The notes beneath the pieces are model-generated. The model ran no database searches. It was not told where the DNA came from and worked only from the letters and a program-made list of their open reading frames with translations. The translations under genes and the position numbers were made by a program. From assembly GCF_014190775.1 (NCBI RefSeq), contig NZ_JACHVP010000005.1, positions 124,001 to 188,000 on the forward strand: a DNA stretch of 64,000 nucleotides, written 5' to 3'. This DNA is from Leifsonia aquatica. GTDB lineage: Bacteria; Actinomycetota; Actinomycetes; Actinomycetales; Microbacteriaceae. Of the stretch, positions 15,814 to 29,198 are shown one piece after another. Within the stretch, counting starts at the first letter, position 1, and each line of letters starts with the position of its first letter.

Positions 15814-16332
15814 ATGACGGTTCAGACGCTCGGGAACGCGGTGCTCATCCTGCTGCTCATCGGATGGGTGGGATACAAGCAGCTCGTGTGGCGGCCGGTC
15901 GTCGTGGCGCGCATGTGGCGAGGGCCCGGCATCCTCGCTGTCGTCGGCGCCGTGCTGCTCGTGCAGCAGGTGAAGCCCACGGAGCTGAGCGCGCTCGATC
16001 TGGCCATCGTCGTCGGCGAGCTCCTACTGTCGCTGGGCGTCGGCGCGTGGATGGGCGCGATCGCGCACTTCCGTCCGCTCGCGCAGCCGATGGCGACGGG
16101 CAAGGACGGCCGCGACATCGCCGAGTACGAGTCGCGGACCGGTGTGCTGGGCCTCCTGCTGTGGGTGGCGGTCATCGCGGTCCGGGTCGGGGTGGACGTC
16201 GTGGCCGCACAGGCGGGCTCGCACCTGGCCGCCGCGACCGGGATGATCCTGCTGGTCTTCGCGGCGAACCGCGCCGCACGGACCGCGGTCTTCGCCGCGC
16301 GTCTCGATCGGCACCGGGCGCTCGCAGCATGA
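15814..16332 (+). CDS. Multi-pass membrane protein beside a two-component system (DUF1453-like)
   Basis: A 172-residue protein with about five hydrophobic segments: VLILLLIGWVGYKQL, ILAVVGAVLLVQQV, LAIVVGELLLSLGVGAWMGA, GVLGLLLWVAVIAVRVGVDV and ATGMILLVFAANRAA. The N-terminal YKQLVWRPV and the layout resemble DUF1453/CcdC-like proteins; no catalytic residues are recognisable. GGAAGG precedes the ATG by six bases. The histidine kinase gene begins seven bases after the stop, so the three genes form an operon. It could sense membrane or wall state for the kinase; that is inference. Confidence 0.75.
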   Translation: MTVQTLGNAVLILLLIGWVGYKQLVWRPVVVARMWRGPGILAVVGAVLLVQQVKPTELSALDLAIVVGELLLSLGVGAWMGAIAHFRPLAQPMATGKDGRDIAEYESRTGVLGLLLWVAVIAVRVGVDVVAAQAGSHLAAATGMILLVFAANRAARTAVFAARLDRHRALAA

Positions 16333-16339
16333 TGGTGCT

Positions 16340-17485
16340 GTGACCTCTTCGACCTGGCCCGGCTGGCTGGCGCTCACGCTCAACGTCGTGGGCGCCGGCT
16401 TCGTCGCGTACTCGATCGCCGGACCGCACGCGGGTGAGCAGCCGACGTGGGCGCTCGTGGTCGGCCTCCTCGCGGTCGCCGCCTGGGTGGCGCGGAGCGT
16501 GTGCGCCGTGCTCGATGCCCGCCGGACCGCCCTGGTGCTCGCTCTGGTCTCCGCGGCTGCAGGTGCGATCGTGACGCCGGCCACCGACGGGATCGCCGTC
16601 GTGCCGGTGATCGTCGCGATCCTGGCGCTCGTCGGTGACCTCCGCCGCCCGCTCCTGCTCGGGATCGCGGTGGCCGCCGGCAGCGTGGTGCTGGTCGTCG
16701 CGGGGGCGCTCCCCTTCGACACCCCCGTGGCCGCCCTCCTCGGCGAGCTGGCCGGCGTGCTGCTCGCGGTATTCGCCGGGCTCAGCCGCCGGCAATTCCG
16801 CCGCTCGGAGGAGCAGGCCTCGCTGCTGCGCGAACGGGACGCCACGATGCGCGAGGAGGCGGCCAGGATCACCCTCGCCCGCGACCTCCACGACGTGCTC
16901 GCGCACAGCCTGGGCGGCCTGGTCGTCCAGCTCGACGCGGTGGACGCACTCCTCGAGGCGGGGGAGGTGGACCGGGCCCGCCGCCGGGTGGTGGACGCCC
17001 GCGGCCTCGCCGCCGACGGCCTCGCCGACGCACGACGCGCGGTCGCGGCGCTGCGCGATCCGGACTCCGTCGTCGCCGCCCCGGTCGCGCCGGCGGCGTT
17101 CGCCGTGGCGCTGGACGATCTGATCGGCGCGCATCGCGCCCTCGGCGGCGCGGCCGAGCTGACCGTCTCGGGTGCACCGAGGCCGCTCTCCGCCGCACAG
17201 GCGGCCGCGCTCCGCCGTGCGCTGCAGGAGGCGCTGAGCAACGCCCGCAAACACGCGCCCGGCCAGCCGGTGCGCGCAGACCTCGCCTGGCAGGATGACC
17301 GGGTGACCCTCCGTATCTCCAACCCGCTCCCCGCCGCGTCCGGAGGCGCGCTGGCCCGCAGCGGCGGCGGCCACGGCCTCGAGGGGATGCGGGAGCGCTT
17401 CGCCGCCCTCCCACTCGGTGGAACGGCCACCGCCGGATCCGACGGCGAGCGGTTCGCCGTGACGGCCGAGGCGAGGCTCGCATGA
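16340..17485 (+). CDS. Sensor histidine kinase (HisKA_3/DesK-NarL type)
   Basis: A 381-residue membrane kinase. About five membrane segments fill residues 5-140 and little extracellular loop is left, as in kinases that sense membrane perturbation. The phosphoacceptor is His184 in LARDLHDVLAHSLGGL; the ATP-binding domain has EALSNARKHAPG (N-box) and GGGHGLEGMRERF (G-box). The GTG start at 16340 is close behind the membrane-protein gene and the end overlaps the response-regulator gene in ATGA. Divergence from the bacteriocin operon makes that operon a candidate target, but no regulator binding site is proven. Confidence 0.93.
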   Translation: MTSSTWPGWLALTLNVVGAGFVAYSIAGPHAGEQPTWALVVGLLAVAAWVARSVCAVLDARRTALVLALVSAAAGAIVTPATDGIAVVPVIVAILALVGDLRRPLLLGIAVAAGSVVLVVAGALPFDTPVAALLGELAGVLLAVFAGLSRRQFRRSEEQASLLRERDATMREEAARITLARDLHDVLAHSLGGLVVQLDAVDALLEAGEVDRARRRVVDARGLAADGLADARRAVAALRDPDSVVAAPVAPAAFAVALDDLIGAHRALGGAAELTVSGAPRPLSAAQAAALRRALQEALSNARKHAPGQPVRADLAWQDDRVTLRISNPLPAASGGALARSGGGHGLEGMRERFAALPLGGTATAGSDGERFAVTAEARLA

Positions 17486-18153
17486 GCGACCCGCAGCGCA
17501 TGATCCGGGTGATCGTCGCGGACGACCAGGCGATCATCCGCGACGGCCTCGTCACCGTGCTCGGGCTGCTGCCCGACATCGAGGTGGTGGGGGAGGCCGC
17601 GGACGGCGAGCAGGCGGTCGCGCTCGCCGTGGCGCAGCGTCCGGATGTCGCCCTCATGGACCTGCGGATGCCCGGCGTGGACGGCGTCGCGGCCACCGAG
17701 CGCATCGCCCGGGACGCTCCGGGCACCGCCGTGCTCGTGCTCACGACGTTCGCCGACGACGAGTCCATCCTCTCCGCGCTCCGTGCGGGCGCGCGCGGCT
17801 ACCTGACGAAGGACGCGGGCCGGGCCGAGCTCGCCGCCGCTGTCCGCGCCGTCGCGAGCGGGCAGTCCACCTTCGCGCCGGAGGTCGGCGCGCGCATCGT
17901 CAACTCCCTCACCTCCGCTCCGGCCGCCGCTCCTGCCGCCGTCTCGCCCGCGGCCGCTCTCGTCGCCCGCTTCCCCGCCCTCACCCCGCGGGAGGCGGAG
18001 GTCCTCGCGCTCGTCGGCGACGGCAGGAGCAACCCCGAGATCGCGGCGGCCCTTTTCGTCAGCGTGGCGACCGTGAAGACCCACATCAACGCGATCTTCG
18101 CGAAGCTCGCGGTCCGCGACCGCGCCCAGGCGATCGCCCTCGTCCGTTCCTGA
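17482..18153 (+). CDS. LuxR/NarL-family response regulator
   Basis: A 223-residue transcription factor partnered with the upstream kinase. The receiver domain covers about residues 7-125 with DD acidic pair in VIVADDQAI, phosphoacceptor Asp60 in VALMDLRMPG, Thr in LVLTTFADD and Lys in YLTKDAG. A linker rich in Ala/Pro (residues 140-160) leads to the GerE helix-turn-helix at about residues 165-223 with LTPREAEVLALVGDG and VSVATVKTHINAIFAKL. It ends just before a short triplet of GCTCCC repeats. Confidence 0.95.
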   Translation: MSDPQRMIRVIVADDQAIIRDGLVTVLGLLPDIEVVGEAADGEQAVALAVAQRPDVALMDLRMPGVDGVAATERIARDAPGTAVLVLTTFADDESILSALRAGARGYLTKDAGRAELAAAVRAVASGQSTFAPEVGARIVNSLTSAPAAAPAAVSPAAALVARFPALTPREAEVLALVGDGRSNPEIAAALFVSVATVKTHINAIFAKLAVRDRAQAIALVRS

Positions 18154-18154
18154 C

Positions 18155-18172
18155 GCTCCCGCTCCCGCTCCC
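18155..18172. repeat. Three tandem GCTCCC hexamers
   Basis: Directly after the response-regulator stop the hexamer GCTCCC occurs three times in a row. It is noncoding on both strands and could expand or contract; no function is evident. Confidence 0.6.
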
Positions 18173-18225
18173 GGCTCCTCCGCCCGCGTCTACCGCACGC
18201 CGCGGCGGGGGAGGAGGATGGGCCC

Positions 18226-19254
18226 ATGGCGGACCGGGTGCTGGTGACGGGCGGGTCGGGCTTCGTCGGCGCCCACTGCACGACGACGCTGCTCGAAGCC
18301 GGGTACGACGTCCGCGCCACCGTGCGGTCCCCGGCACGCGCCGCCGACGTGCGCGCGCAGCTCGCCGTCGCGGGCATCGACGAGCCGGACGAGCGCCTGA
18401 CCTTCGCGATCGCGGACCTGACCGCCGACACCGGCTGGGACGAGGCGGTGGAGGGATGCCGGTACGTGCTCCACGTCGCCTCCCCGTTCCCCACGCGCCA
18501 GCCCAAGGATCCGGACGAGCTGATCGTGCCCGCCCGTGACGGCGCCCTGCGGGTGCTGCGCGCCGCACGGGACGCGGGTGTGGAGCGCGTCGTGCAGACG
18601 TCATCGTTCGCGGCGATCGGCTACGGCCACCCGCCGACGGAGCGCGCCTTCACCGAGGAGGACTGGACCGAGCTCGACAGCGGCCGGCCGGTCAGCCCCT
18701 ACGCGCGGTCGAAGACGATCGCCGAGCGCGCGGCCTGGACCTTCGTCGAGCGCGAGGGAGGCGCGCTGCAGCTGGCGACGGTCAATCCCGTGGGGATCCT
18801 CGGCCCGGTGCTCGGGCCCGACGTCTCCAGCTCGATCGAGCTGATCCGCCTGGTGCGCGACGGCCGCCTCCCGCGGCTCCCGGACGTCTGGTTCGGGATC
18901 GTCGACGTGCGCGACGTCGCGGCCCTCCACGTGCTCGCCATGACCCGGCCCGAAGCGGCCGGGCAGCGCTTCCTCGCCATCGCGGGGGAGGTGATGAGCG
19001 CCCCGCAGGTCGCGCGGTTCATCCGGGGCCGCCTCGGGGAGGACGCCGGCCGGCGCGTCCCGACGAAGGTCATGCCCGAGTGGATGCTGCGCGTCGCCGC
19101 GCCGCTCAGCCGGACCGTCCGCGACGCGCTGCCCGACATCGGCGTGCGGCGCCGCGCGACCTCCGAAAAGGCGCGGACGCTGCTCGGCTGGGAGCCCCGA
19201 TCGCGCGAGACGGCGCTCGCCGCGACGGTCGACACCCTCCCGGCGCGGCGCTGA
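18226..19254 (+). CDS. NAD(P)-dependent epimerase/reductase (dihydroflavonol reductase-like SDR)
   Basis: A 342-residue extended short-chain dehydrogenase. The cofactor motif VTGGSGFVGAHC is at the N-terminus, ATVRSPARAADV marks the beta2 region that favours NADP, and LHVASPFP is the typical motif of 4-dihydroflavonol/cinnamoyl-CoA reductase relatives. The catalytic pair is in SPYARSKTIAERAAW (Tyr and Lys), followed by VNPVGILGPVLGPD. The C-terminal third defines substrate choice and is not informative here. GGAGGA lies upstream of the ATG. It seems to be a single-gene unit ending in a hairpin before rpoB. Confidence 0.88.
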   Translation: MADRVLVTGGSGFVGAHCTTTLLEAGYDVRATVRSPARAADVRAQLAVAGIDEPDERLTFAIADLTADTGWDEAVEGCRYVLHVASPFPTRQPKDPDELIVPARDGALRVLRAARDAGVERVVQTSSFAAIGYGHPPTERAFTEEDWTELDSGRPVSPYARSKTIAERAAWTFVEREGGALQLATVNPVGILGPVLGPDVSSSIELIRLVRDGRLPRLPDVWFGIVDVRDVAALHVLAMTRPEAAGQRFLAIAGEVMSAPQVARFIRGRLGEDAGRRVPTKVMPEWMLRVAAPLSRTVRDALPDIGVRRRATSEKARTLLGWEPRSRETALAATVDTLPARR

Positions 19255-19259
19255 GAAGC

Positions 19260-19280
19260 CCGGGATTCCGCGGATCCCGG
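19260..19280 (+). terminator. Stem-loop after the SDR gene
   Basis: CCGGGAT (19260-19266) pairs perfectly with ATCCCGG (19274-19280) over a seven-base loop, five bases past the stop codon. No T-run follows, so efficiency is uncertain. Confidence 0.5.
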
Positions 19281-19342
19281 CGGAATAGGAAGGGTCCGCG
19301 CGGGGTTATACAGCACATTCCCACTCCCGGTCAAGAAAAGAC

Positions 19343-19372
19343 TGGACACGGCGCGCCCTTTTGACATATAGT
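19343..19372 (+). promoter_or_regulatory. Candidate rpoBC promoter
   Basis: TGGACA (19343-19348, five of six to TTGACA), an 18-base spacer and TATAGT (19367-19372, five of six to TATAAT) form the best vegetative promoter in the gap, placing transcription start about 200 bases before rpoB. A TTGACA at 19361-19366 overlaps but has no matching -10. Confidence 0.6.
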
Positions 19373-19577
19373 TGTTCTTTGCGCTCCCAGTCAGATCTTT
19401 CGCCTTCATATTGCGGTCGGCTTCGTCTTTCCCCGCGCGCGTCTGGGCCCCTTCATCCGGGTCAGATACGGCGTCCGCGACTGCTGGGAGTGGTTGTTCA
19501 TTCAACACTCGTCCTCACACCGACATCATCACTGACCGACAGTAACGGGCCCGGCGGGGTCCACGGAGGTTATTTCC

Positions 19578-23075
<3,498 letters not shown>

Positions 23076-23124
23076 CCCGGTAGCCAGACCCACCTGACGA
23101 ATTCTTTACAGGAGAGAGTGAACA

Positions 23125-26100
23125 TTGCTCGACGCAACAACTTTTGATGAGCTGCGTATCGGACTGGCCACCGCTGACGACATCCGTCGCTGGAGCTACG
23201 GCGAGGTCAAGAAGCCGGAGACCATCAACTACCGCACGCTGAAGCCGGAGAAGGACGGTCTCTTCGGAGAGCAGATCTTCGGACCGTCGCGCGACTGGGA
23301 GTGCTCGTGCGGCAAGTACAAGCGCGTCCGCTTCAAGGGCATCGTGTGCGAGCGCTGCGGCGTGGAGGTCACCAAGTCCTCCGTCCGTCGTGAGCGCATG
23401 GGCCACATCGAGCTCGCGGCCCCGGTCACGCACATCTGGTACTTCAAGGGCGTGCCCAGCCGTCTCGGCTACCTGCTCGACATGGCGCCGAAGGACCTCG
23501 AGAAGGTCATCTACTTCGCCGCCTACATGGTGATCGACGTCGACGAGGAGGGCCGTCACTCCGACATGCCCGGACTCGAGAACGAGCTCCGCCTCGAGGT
23601 CAAGACGCTGTCCGACCAGCGCGACTCCCGGGTCGCCGAGCGCCTCCAGCGCCTCGAGGTCGACCTCGCAGCGCTCGAGGAGGAGGGCGCCAAGGCCGAC
23701 CAGAAGCGTCGCGTCAAGGACGCGGCGGAGAAGGAGATGGGCCAGATCCGCAAGTCCTTCGACGAGGACATCGCCCGTCTGGAGCGCGTGTGGGAGTCCT
23801 TCCGCACCCTCAAGGTCGGCGACCTCAAGCCCGAGGACGCGGACTTCAACGAGCTCGTCGACCGGTACGGCCTGTACTTCGAGGCCTACATGGGCGCCGA
23901 GTCGATCAAGCGCCGTCTGCTGGCCTTCGACCTGGCCGCCGAGGCCGAGCTGCTCCGCGAGCAGATCGCCAACGGCAAGGGCCAGAAGAAGATCCGCGCG
24001 ATCAAGCGCCTGCGCGTGGTCTCGTCGTTCCTCGCGACCGGCAACTCGCCGGCCGCGATGGTGCTCGACGTCGTCCCGGTCATCCCGCCGGAGCTGCGCC
24101 CGATGGTGCAGCTCGACGGTGGCCGCTTCGCGACCAGCGACCTGAACGACCTCTACCGTCGCGTGATCAACCGCAACAACCGTCTGCGCCGTCTGCTCGA
24201 CCTCGGAGCCCCCGAGATCATCGTGAACAACGAGAAGCGGATGCTGCAGGAGGCCGTCGACGCCCTGTTCGACAACGGCCGTCGTGGTCGCCCCGTCACC
24301 GGTACCGGCAACCGCGCCCTCAAGTCCCTCAGCGACATGCTGAAGGGCAAGCAGGGTCGCTTCCGCCAGAACCTGCTCGGAAAGCGCGTCGACTACTCGG
24401 GCCGTTCGGTCATCATCGTCGGTCCGCAGCTCAAGCTGCACCAGTGCGGTCTGCCCAAGCAGATGGCGCTGGAGCTGTTCAAGCCGTTCGTGATCAAGCG
24501 CCTGATCGACCTGAGCCACGCTCAGAACATCAAGGCCGCCAAGCGCATGGTGGAGCGTTCGCGTCCGCAGGTGTGGGACGTGCTCGAGGAGATCATCCGC
24601 GAGCGCCCCGTGCTGCTGAACCGTGCGCCCACGCTGCACCGTCTCGGCATCCAGGCGTTCGAGCCCCAGCTCGTCGAGGGCAAGGCCATCCAGCTGCACC
24701 CGCTCGTCTGCGCCGCGTTCAACGCGGACTTCGACGGCGACCAGATGGCTGTCCACCTCCCCCTGTCGGTGGAGGCCCAGGCCGAGGCCCGCATCCTGAT
24801 GCTCGCCTCGAACAACATCCTGAAGCCGTCCGACGGCCGCCCGGTCACCCTGCCCTCGCAGGACATGATCATCGGTCTGCACCACCTCACCACCGTCCGC
24901 GAGGGCGCTGTGGGCGAGGGTCGCGCGTTCTCCTCGGTCTCCGAGGCGATCCTCGCGAAGGACCAGGGCTCGCTGCACCTGAACGCGACCGTGAAGATCC
25001 GTCTCGACAACTACGTGCCGTCCGACGCGGCGGACACGGGTGCCGAGCCGATCACCGCGATCGTCGAGACCACGCTGGGCCGCGCCCTCTTCAACGAGAC
25101 GCTCCCGGCCGACTACCCCTACGTGGAGGCCGTCGCCGACAAGGGCATGATCTCGTCGATCGTGAACGCCCTCGCCGAGCGATACCCGAAGGTGGAGGTC
25201 GCCGCGGCGCTCGACCGGATCAAGGACGCCGGCTTCTACTGGGGCACCCGTTCCGGTGTGACCGTCGCGCTGAGCGACATCCTCACGCCGCCGAACAAGC
25301 CCCAGATCGTGGCCGGCTACGAGAAGAAGGCCGCCAAGATCACCGCGGAGTTCGAGAAGGGTCTCACGACCGACCTCGAGCGTCGCCAGGAGCTGGTGAA
25401 GCTGTGGACCGAGGCGACCAACGAGGTGGCCGAGGCCATGCGCGCCAACTTCCCGGCCGACAACACCATCAACCGCATGGTCACCTCCGGTGCCCGTGGA
25501 AACTGGCTGCAGGTGCGCAACATCGCCGGTATGCGTGGTCTGGTGAACAACCCGAAGGGTGAGATCATCCCGCGCCCGATCATCTCCTCGTACCGCGAGG
25601 GTCTGTCGGTGGCGGAGTACTTCATCGCGACGCACGGTGCCCGTAAGGGTCTGGCCGACACGGCTCTCCGTACGGCCGACTCGGGTTACCTGACCCGACG
25701 TCTGGTGGACGTCTCGCAGGATGTCATCATCCGCGAGGACGACTGCGGCACGACCAAGGGCCTCGACCTCCCGATCGCGACGGTCGGCGAGGACGGTACC
25801 CTCACCCGTGACCCGAACGTGGAGAACTCGGTGTTCGCCCGGACGCTGGCCGCTGACGCGGTCTCGCCCGACGGCACCGTGGTCGCCGCTGCCGGTGACG
25901 ACGTGGGCGACGTGCTCATCGACAAGCTGGTCGCGGCCGGTGTGACCGACATCAAGGTCCGCTCCGTCCTGACCTGCGAGTCCGCGGTCGGCGTCTGCGC
26001 CGCCTGCTACGGCCGTTCTCTCGCGACCGGCAAGCTGGTGGACATCGGCGAGGCGGTCGGCATCATCGCCGCCCAGTCGATCGGTGAGCCCGGTACCCAG

Positions 26101-27000
26101 CTGACCATGCGTACCTTCCACACCGGTGGTTCGGCCTCCGCGGACGACATCACCCAGGGTCTGCCGCGCGTCCAGGAGCTGTTCGAGGCCCGTACCCCCA
26201 AGGGTGCGTCCCCGATCGCCGAGGCCGCAGGTCGCATCGTCATCGAGGAGACGGACAAGTCCCGCAAGGTCGTCCTGACCCCCGACAACGGCGACGAGCC
26301 GCACATCTACCCGGTGCTGAAGCGTTCGACCCTCCTGGTGGAGGACGGACAGCGCGTCGAGCTCGGGCAGCAGCTGATCGTCGGCACGGTCGACCCGAAG
26401 GAGGTCCTCCGGGTCAAGGGCGTCCGCGAGGTGCAGAAGCACCTGGTGGGCGGCGTGCAGGGCGTCTACCGCTCGCAGGGTGTGCCGATCCACGACAAGC
26501 ACATCGAGGTCATCGTCCGACAGATGCTCCGCAAGGTCACCGTCGTCGACCACGGCGACACCGACCTGCTCCCGGGTGAGCTCGTCGACCGGTCGAAGTA
26601 CAACGAGATCAACCGTGCGACGCTTCAGGAGGGCAAGAAGACGGCCTCGGCGCGTCAGGAGGTCATGGGTATCACCAAGGCGTCGCTGGCGACCGAGTCG
26701 TGGCTGTCGGCCGCGTCCTTCCAGGAGACCACCCGCGTCCTGACGCAGGCGGCCATGGAGGGCAAGTCCGACCCGCTGATCGGTCTCAAGGAGAACGTCA
26801 TCATCGGTAAGCTCATCCCGGCCGGCACCGGCCTGTCGCGCTACCGGAACGTCACCGTGGAGGCGACGGAGGAGGCCAAGGCGGAGCGGTACCCCAACCG
26901 CATCTTCGCCGACGACTCCGCGTTCAGCGAGAACGACCTGAGCTTCGTCGACTTCGACAGCTTCAGCTCGGACGACTACACCCCCGGCACCTACAACTAA
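23125..27000 (+). CDS. rpoC: DNA-directed RNA polymerase beta' subunit
   Basis: The 1291-residue beta' subunit. The N-terminal zinc site is C60, C62, C75 and C78, the catalytic magnesium loop NADFDGD is at residues 533-539, and the second zinc site lies in [19 protein letters not shown]. The start is TTG at 23125 with AGGAGAG upstream, so both large subunits use TTG. A strong terminator follows 17 bases past the stop. Confidence 0.99.
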   Translation: MLDATTFDELRIGLATADDIRRWSYGEVKKPETINYRTLKPEKDGLFGEQIFGPSRDWECSCGKYKRVRFKGIVCERCGVEVTKSSVRRERMGHIELAAPVTHIWYFKGVPSRLGYLLDMAPKDLEKVIYFAAYMVIDVDEEGRHSDMPGLENELRLEVKTLSDQRDSRVAERLQRLEVDLAALEEEGAKADQKRRVKDAAEKEMGQIRKSFDEDIARLERVWESFRTLKVGDLKPEDADFNELVDRYGLYFEAYMGAESIKRRLLAFDLAAEAELLREQIANGKGQKKIRAIKRLRVVSSFLATGNSPAAMVLDVVPVIPPELRPMVQLDGGRFATSDLNDLYRRVINRNNRLRRLLDLGAPEIIVNNEKRMLQEAVDALFDNGRRGRPVTGTGNRALKSLSDMLKGKQGRFRQNLLGKRVDYSGRSVIIVGPQLKLHQCGLPKQMALELFKPFVIKRLIDLSHAQNIKAAKRMVERSRPQVWDVLEEIIRERPVLLNRAPTLHRLGIQAFEPQLVEGKAIQLHPLVCAAFNADFDGDQMAVHLPLSVEAQAEARILMLASNNILKPSDGRPVTLPSQDMIIGLHHLTTVREGAVGEGRAFSSVSEAILAKDQGSLHLNATVKIRLDNYVPSDAADTGAEPITAIVETTLGRALFNETLPADYPYVEAVADKGMISSIVNALAERYPKVEVAAALDRIKDAGFYWGTRSGVTVALSDILTPPNKPQIVAGYEKKAAKITAEFEKGLTTDLERRQELVKLWTEATNEVAEAMRANFPADNTINRMVTSGARGNWLQVRNIAGMRGLVNNPKGEIIPRPIISSYREGLSVAEYFIATHGARKGLADTALRTADSGYLTRRLVDVSQDVIIREDDCGTTKGLDLPIATVGEDGTLTRDPNVENSVFARTLAADAVSPDGTVVAAAGDDVGDVLIDKLVAAGVTDIKVRSVLTCESAVGVCAACYGRSLATGKLVDIGEAVGIIAAQSIGEPGTQLTMRTFHTGGSASADDITQGLPRVQELFEARTPKGASPIAEAAGRIVIEETDKSRKVVLTPDNGDEPHIYPVLKRSTLLVEDGQRVELGQQLIVGTVDPKEVLRVKGVREVQKHLVGGVQGVYRSQGVPIHDKHIEVIVRQMLRKVTVVDHGDTDLLPGELVDRSKYNEINRATLQEGKKTASARQEVMGITKASLATESWLSAASFQETTRVLTQAAMEGKSDPLIGLKENVIIGKLIPAGTGLSRYRNVTVEATEEAKAERYPNRIFADDSAFSENDLSFVDFDSFSSDDYTPGTYN

Positions 27001-27016
27001 CGGTTCCGTACGATCG

Positions 27017-27047
27017 AAGGCCCTCGGCGCATCGCGCCGGGGGCCTT
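27017..27047 (+). terminator. rpoBC terminator
   Basis: AAGGCCCTCGGCGC (27017-27030) pairs with 27034-27047 with only one G-U pair over a three-base loop, ending CCTT and followed by CCTCGTTT. A strong GC-rich terminator. Confidence 0.88.
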
Positions 27048-27101
27048 CCTCGTTTCCGGCGTGCGTCACCCCGGCCGCCGCCGGTAGGGGAGAATGGGAG
27101 C

Positions 27102-27332
27102 ATGTGGCGTCAGCTCCTCGAGTACACCGATTCGACCGGCCGTGCGATGGTCGGCTGCGCCGGTGTCGTGTTCGTGATCGCCATCGTCAGCTTCGTCCTC
27201 GGCATCGTGCAGGCGACCTCCGGCAACGCCGCGGGCTCCCTCCCGTACTGGCTGACGACGATGGGGTGCGCGGTGATCGCCGGCGTGCTCATCTACCTCG
27301 CCAGCCGCCGCGGAGACCTGCGCCGCCGCTGA
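27102..27332 (+). CDS. Small two-segment membrane protein, function unknown
   Basis: A 76-residue protein with two hydrophobic segments, VGCAGVVFVIAIVSFVLGIV (about residues 17-36) and TTMGCAVIAGVLIYLAS (about residues 52-68), and a basic tail RRGDLRRR that should stay in the cytosol. AGGGGAG precedes the ATG at 27102. It is not recognised as a named family. It lies between the rpoC terminator and the pilus genes in the same direction, but with about 190 bases before pilB it need not belong to the pilus operon. Confidence 0.65.
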   Translation: MWRQLLEYTDSTGRAMVGCAGVVFVIAIVSFVLGIVQATSGNAAGSLPYWLTTMGCAVIAGVLIYLASRRGDLRRR

Positions 27333-27525
27333 GTCTCCCGGCTCGCGTCTGACCCCCGCGTGCGTGGCACCCCTGCGCGGGGCACCTGTAAGCGGGGCTG
27401 TCACCCGCCCGACCGGCGGGAATACGGTGACATCGCTTCGCCGCCTCCGGATCTCGCCCGGTGACGGCGCGGTCCGCCGACGTGCCCGACCCGGTCGACG
27501 GTAGCCCCCGCACGAGGAGGTCCCC

Positions 27526-29190
27526 GTGGCGTCCATGACAGAGATCCTGATCCTCCACGGCCATCTGCCGATCGAGTACCTGGACTCGGTGTCCGGCGAG
27601 CCCGCCGCCGACGAGTCGACGGTCCGCGAGCTGCTCGCGCGCGGCGCCATCACGCCTGGCCAGGTCGCGCGGGCGCGCGCCGCACAGTCGGGTCTGCCGT
27701 TCGTCGAGCTCGGCGACTACCCCGTCGACCGTGCGGCCGTGGGGCTCATCCCCGGCCCGCTCTGCCGTCGGCACGTGGTGCTGCCGATCGGCGTGCAGGA
27801 CGGCACCGTGATCCTCGCGATGGCCGACCCCGGCAATGTGTTCGCCATCGACGACGTGCGCGCCGCCTCCCGGATGAGCGTGGCCCCGGCCGTGGCCGAC
27901 ATGCCGGACCTGCTCGCCGCGATCGACCGCTACGTACGCGCGGACGACGAGCTGAGCGACCTGACGACGACGCTCGAGGAGGAGAGCGCGCCCGTCCAGG
28001 ACACCGCGATCGCCGAGTCCGGGGACGACGACGCCCCGATCGTGCGGTTCGTGAACCTGCTCGTCAGCCAGGCCATCCAGGACCACGCCTCCGACATCCA
28101 CATCGAGCCGGCCGAGCACGACGTGCGCGTCCGCTACCGCATCGACGGCGTGCTGCACGCGATGCAGAGCGCGCCCAAGGCGATCCAGAACGGCGTGATC
28201 TCGCGACTGAAGATCATGAGCGACATCGACATCGCCGAGCGGCGCAAACCGCAGGACGGCCGCATGTCGGTCGTGCACGGCGGCCGCCAGATCGACCTGC
28301 GCGTCGCCACGCTGCCGACAGTGTGGGGCGAGAAGGTCGTCATGCGCATCCTGGACAACACGAACACCGGGATGACCCTGCGCGACCTCAACCTCCTGGA
28401 GCACAACTTCGAGACCTACCGCGCCTCGTACTCGAAGCCGTACGGGATGATCCTGGTCACCGGCCCGACCGGCTCCGGCAAGTCCACCACCCTGTACACG
28501 ACGCTCAACGCCGTCGCCCGGCCCGAGATCAACGTGATCACGGTGGAGGACCCGGTCGAGTACCGGATGCCGGGCGTCAACCAGGTGCAGGTGAACCCCA
28601 AGGCCGGCCTGACGTTCGCGAGCGCGCTCCGCAGCATCCTGCGCAGCGACCCCGACGTCGTTCTGCTGGGCGAGATCCGCGACCATGAAACTGCTCAGAT
28701 CGCCATCGAGGCGTCCCTGACCGGCCACCTCGTGCTCTCCACCCTGCACACGAACGACGCTCCCAGCGCCGTCACGCGACTGACCGAGATGGACATCGAG
28801 CCGTTCCTCGTCGGGTCCGCCCTCGACTGCGTCGTCGCCCAGCGGCTCGCCCGCCGCCTCTGCGACCGCTGCAAGCAGCCGGCGACCTACAGCGCCGACG
28901 ACCTGCGTCGCCTGCGCTTCGCCGTCCCGGCCGACGAGCCGGTCCCGTCGGTCTTCATGCCGGTCGGCTGCCCGACCTGCTCGAACACCGGCTACCGCGG
29001 CCGCATCGCCGTGCACGAGGTCATGGCCGTCACCGAGGAGATCGAGCGCCTCGCCGTGCAGCGCGCGTCGAGCGCCGAGATCGCCCGCGCCGCGCAGGAG
29101 CAGGGCATGCTCACGCTGCGCGCGGACGGCTGGGAGAAGGCCAAGCTCGGCCTCACATCCGTGGAAGAGATCCTGCGAGTGGTCGCCTAG
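27526..29190 (+). CDS. pilB: Type IV pilus assembly ATPase PilB (GspE family)
   Basis: The 554-residue extension ATPase of a type IV pilus, a cytosolic hexamer that drives pilin insertion through PilC. An N-terminal T2SSE_N/MshEN-type domain covers about residues 1-150. Walker A GPTGSGKS starts at residue 313, Asp-box VEDPVEYRMPG and Walker B region VLLGEIRDHETAQ follow, then the His-box LSTLHTNDAPS. The zinc tetracysteine site of PilB/GspE is present (C446, C449, C482, C485). GTG 27526 is seven bases after AGGAGG. It opens the pilus operon; the 193-base gap before it has only short GC-rich hairpins such as 27404-27420. Confidence 0.96.
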   Translation: MASMTEILILHGHLPIEYLDSVSGEPAADESTVRELLARGAITPGQVARARAAQSGLPFVELGDYPVDRAAVGLIPGPLCRRHVVLPIGVQDGTVILAMADPGNVFAIDDVRAASRMSVAPAVADMPDLLAAIDRYVRADDELSDLTTTLEEESAPVQDTAIAESGDDDAPIVRFVNLLVSQAIQDHASDIHIEPAEHDVRVRYRIDGVLHAMQSAPKAIQNGVISRLKIMSDIDIAERRKPQDGRMSVVHGGRQIDLRVATLPTVWGEKVVMRILDNTNTGMTLRDLNLLEHNFETYRASYSKPYGMILVTGPTGSGKSTTLYTTLNAVARPEINVITVEDPVEYRMPGVNQVQVNPKAGLTFASALRSILRSDPDVVLLGEIRDHETAQIAIEASLTGHLVLSTLHTNDAPSAVTRLTEMDIEPFLVGSALDCVVAQRLARRLCDRCKQPATYSADDLRRLRFAVPADEPVPSVFMPVGCPTCSNTGYRGRIAVHEVMAVTEEIERLAVQRASSAEIARAAQEQGMLTLRADGWEKAKLGLTSVEEILRVVA

Positions 29191-29198
29191 GAGGGCAC

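Larger units (their letters stand above)
19255..19577 (+). other. Intergenic region before rpoB: hairpin, promoter and leader
   Basis: This 323-base gap holds a stem-loop at 19260-19280, a vegetative-type promoter at 19343-19372 and then about 200 bases of leader without a convincing gene. The leader ends in the rpoB ribosome site. The short open frame from 19361 has no ribosome site and no family character. Confidence 0.7.

Noticed and set aside
15264-15815. Longer overlapping minus-strand open frame in the bacteriocin region
   Set aside because: It is an alternative frame without a ribosome site; the GTG 15589 frame has signal peptide, family motifs and a GAGGGG site.
16024-18084. Minus-strand open frame of about 686 codons opposite the kinase and regulator
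   Set aside because: Arg/Ala/Ser low-complexity translation opposite two well-defined genes; no start signal.
27333-27525. Possible cyclic-dinucleotide riboswitch before pilB
   Set aside because: The gap is GC-rich with small hairpins, but none of the conserved core strings of the c-di-GMP or c-di-AMP riboswitches could be recognised.
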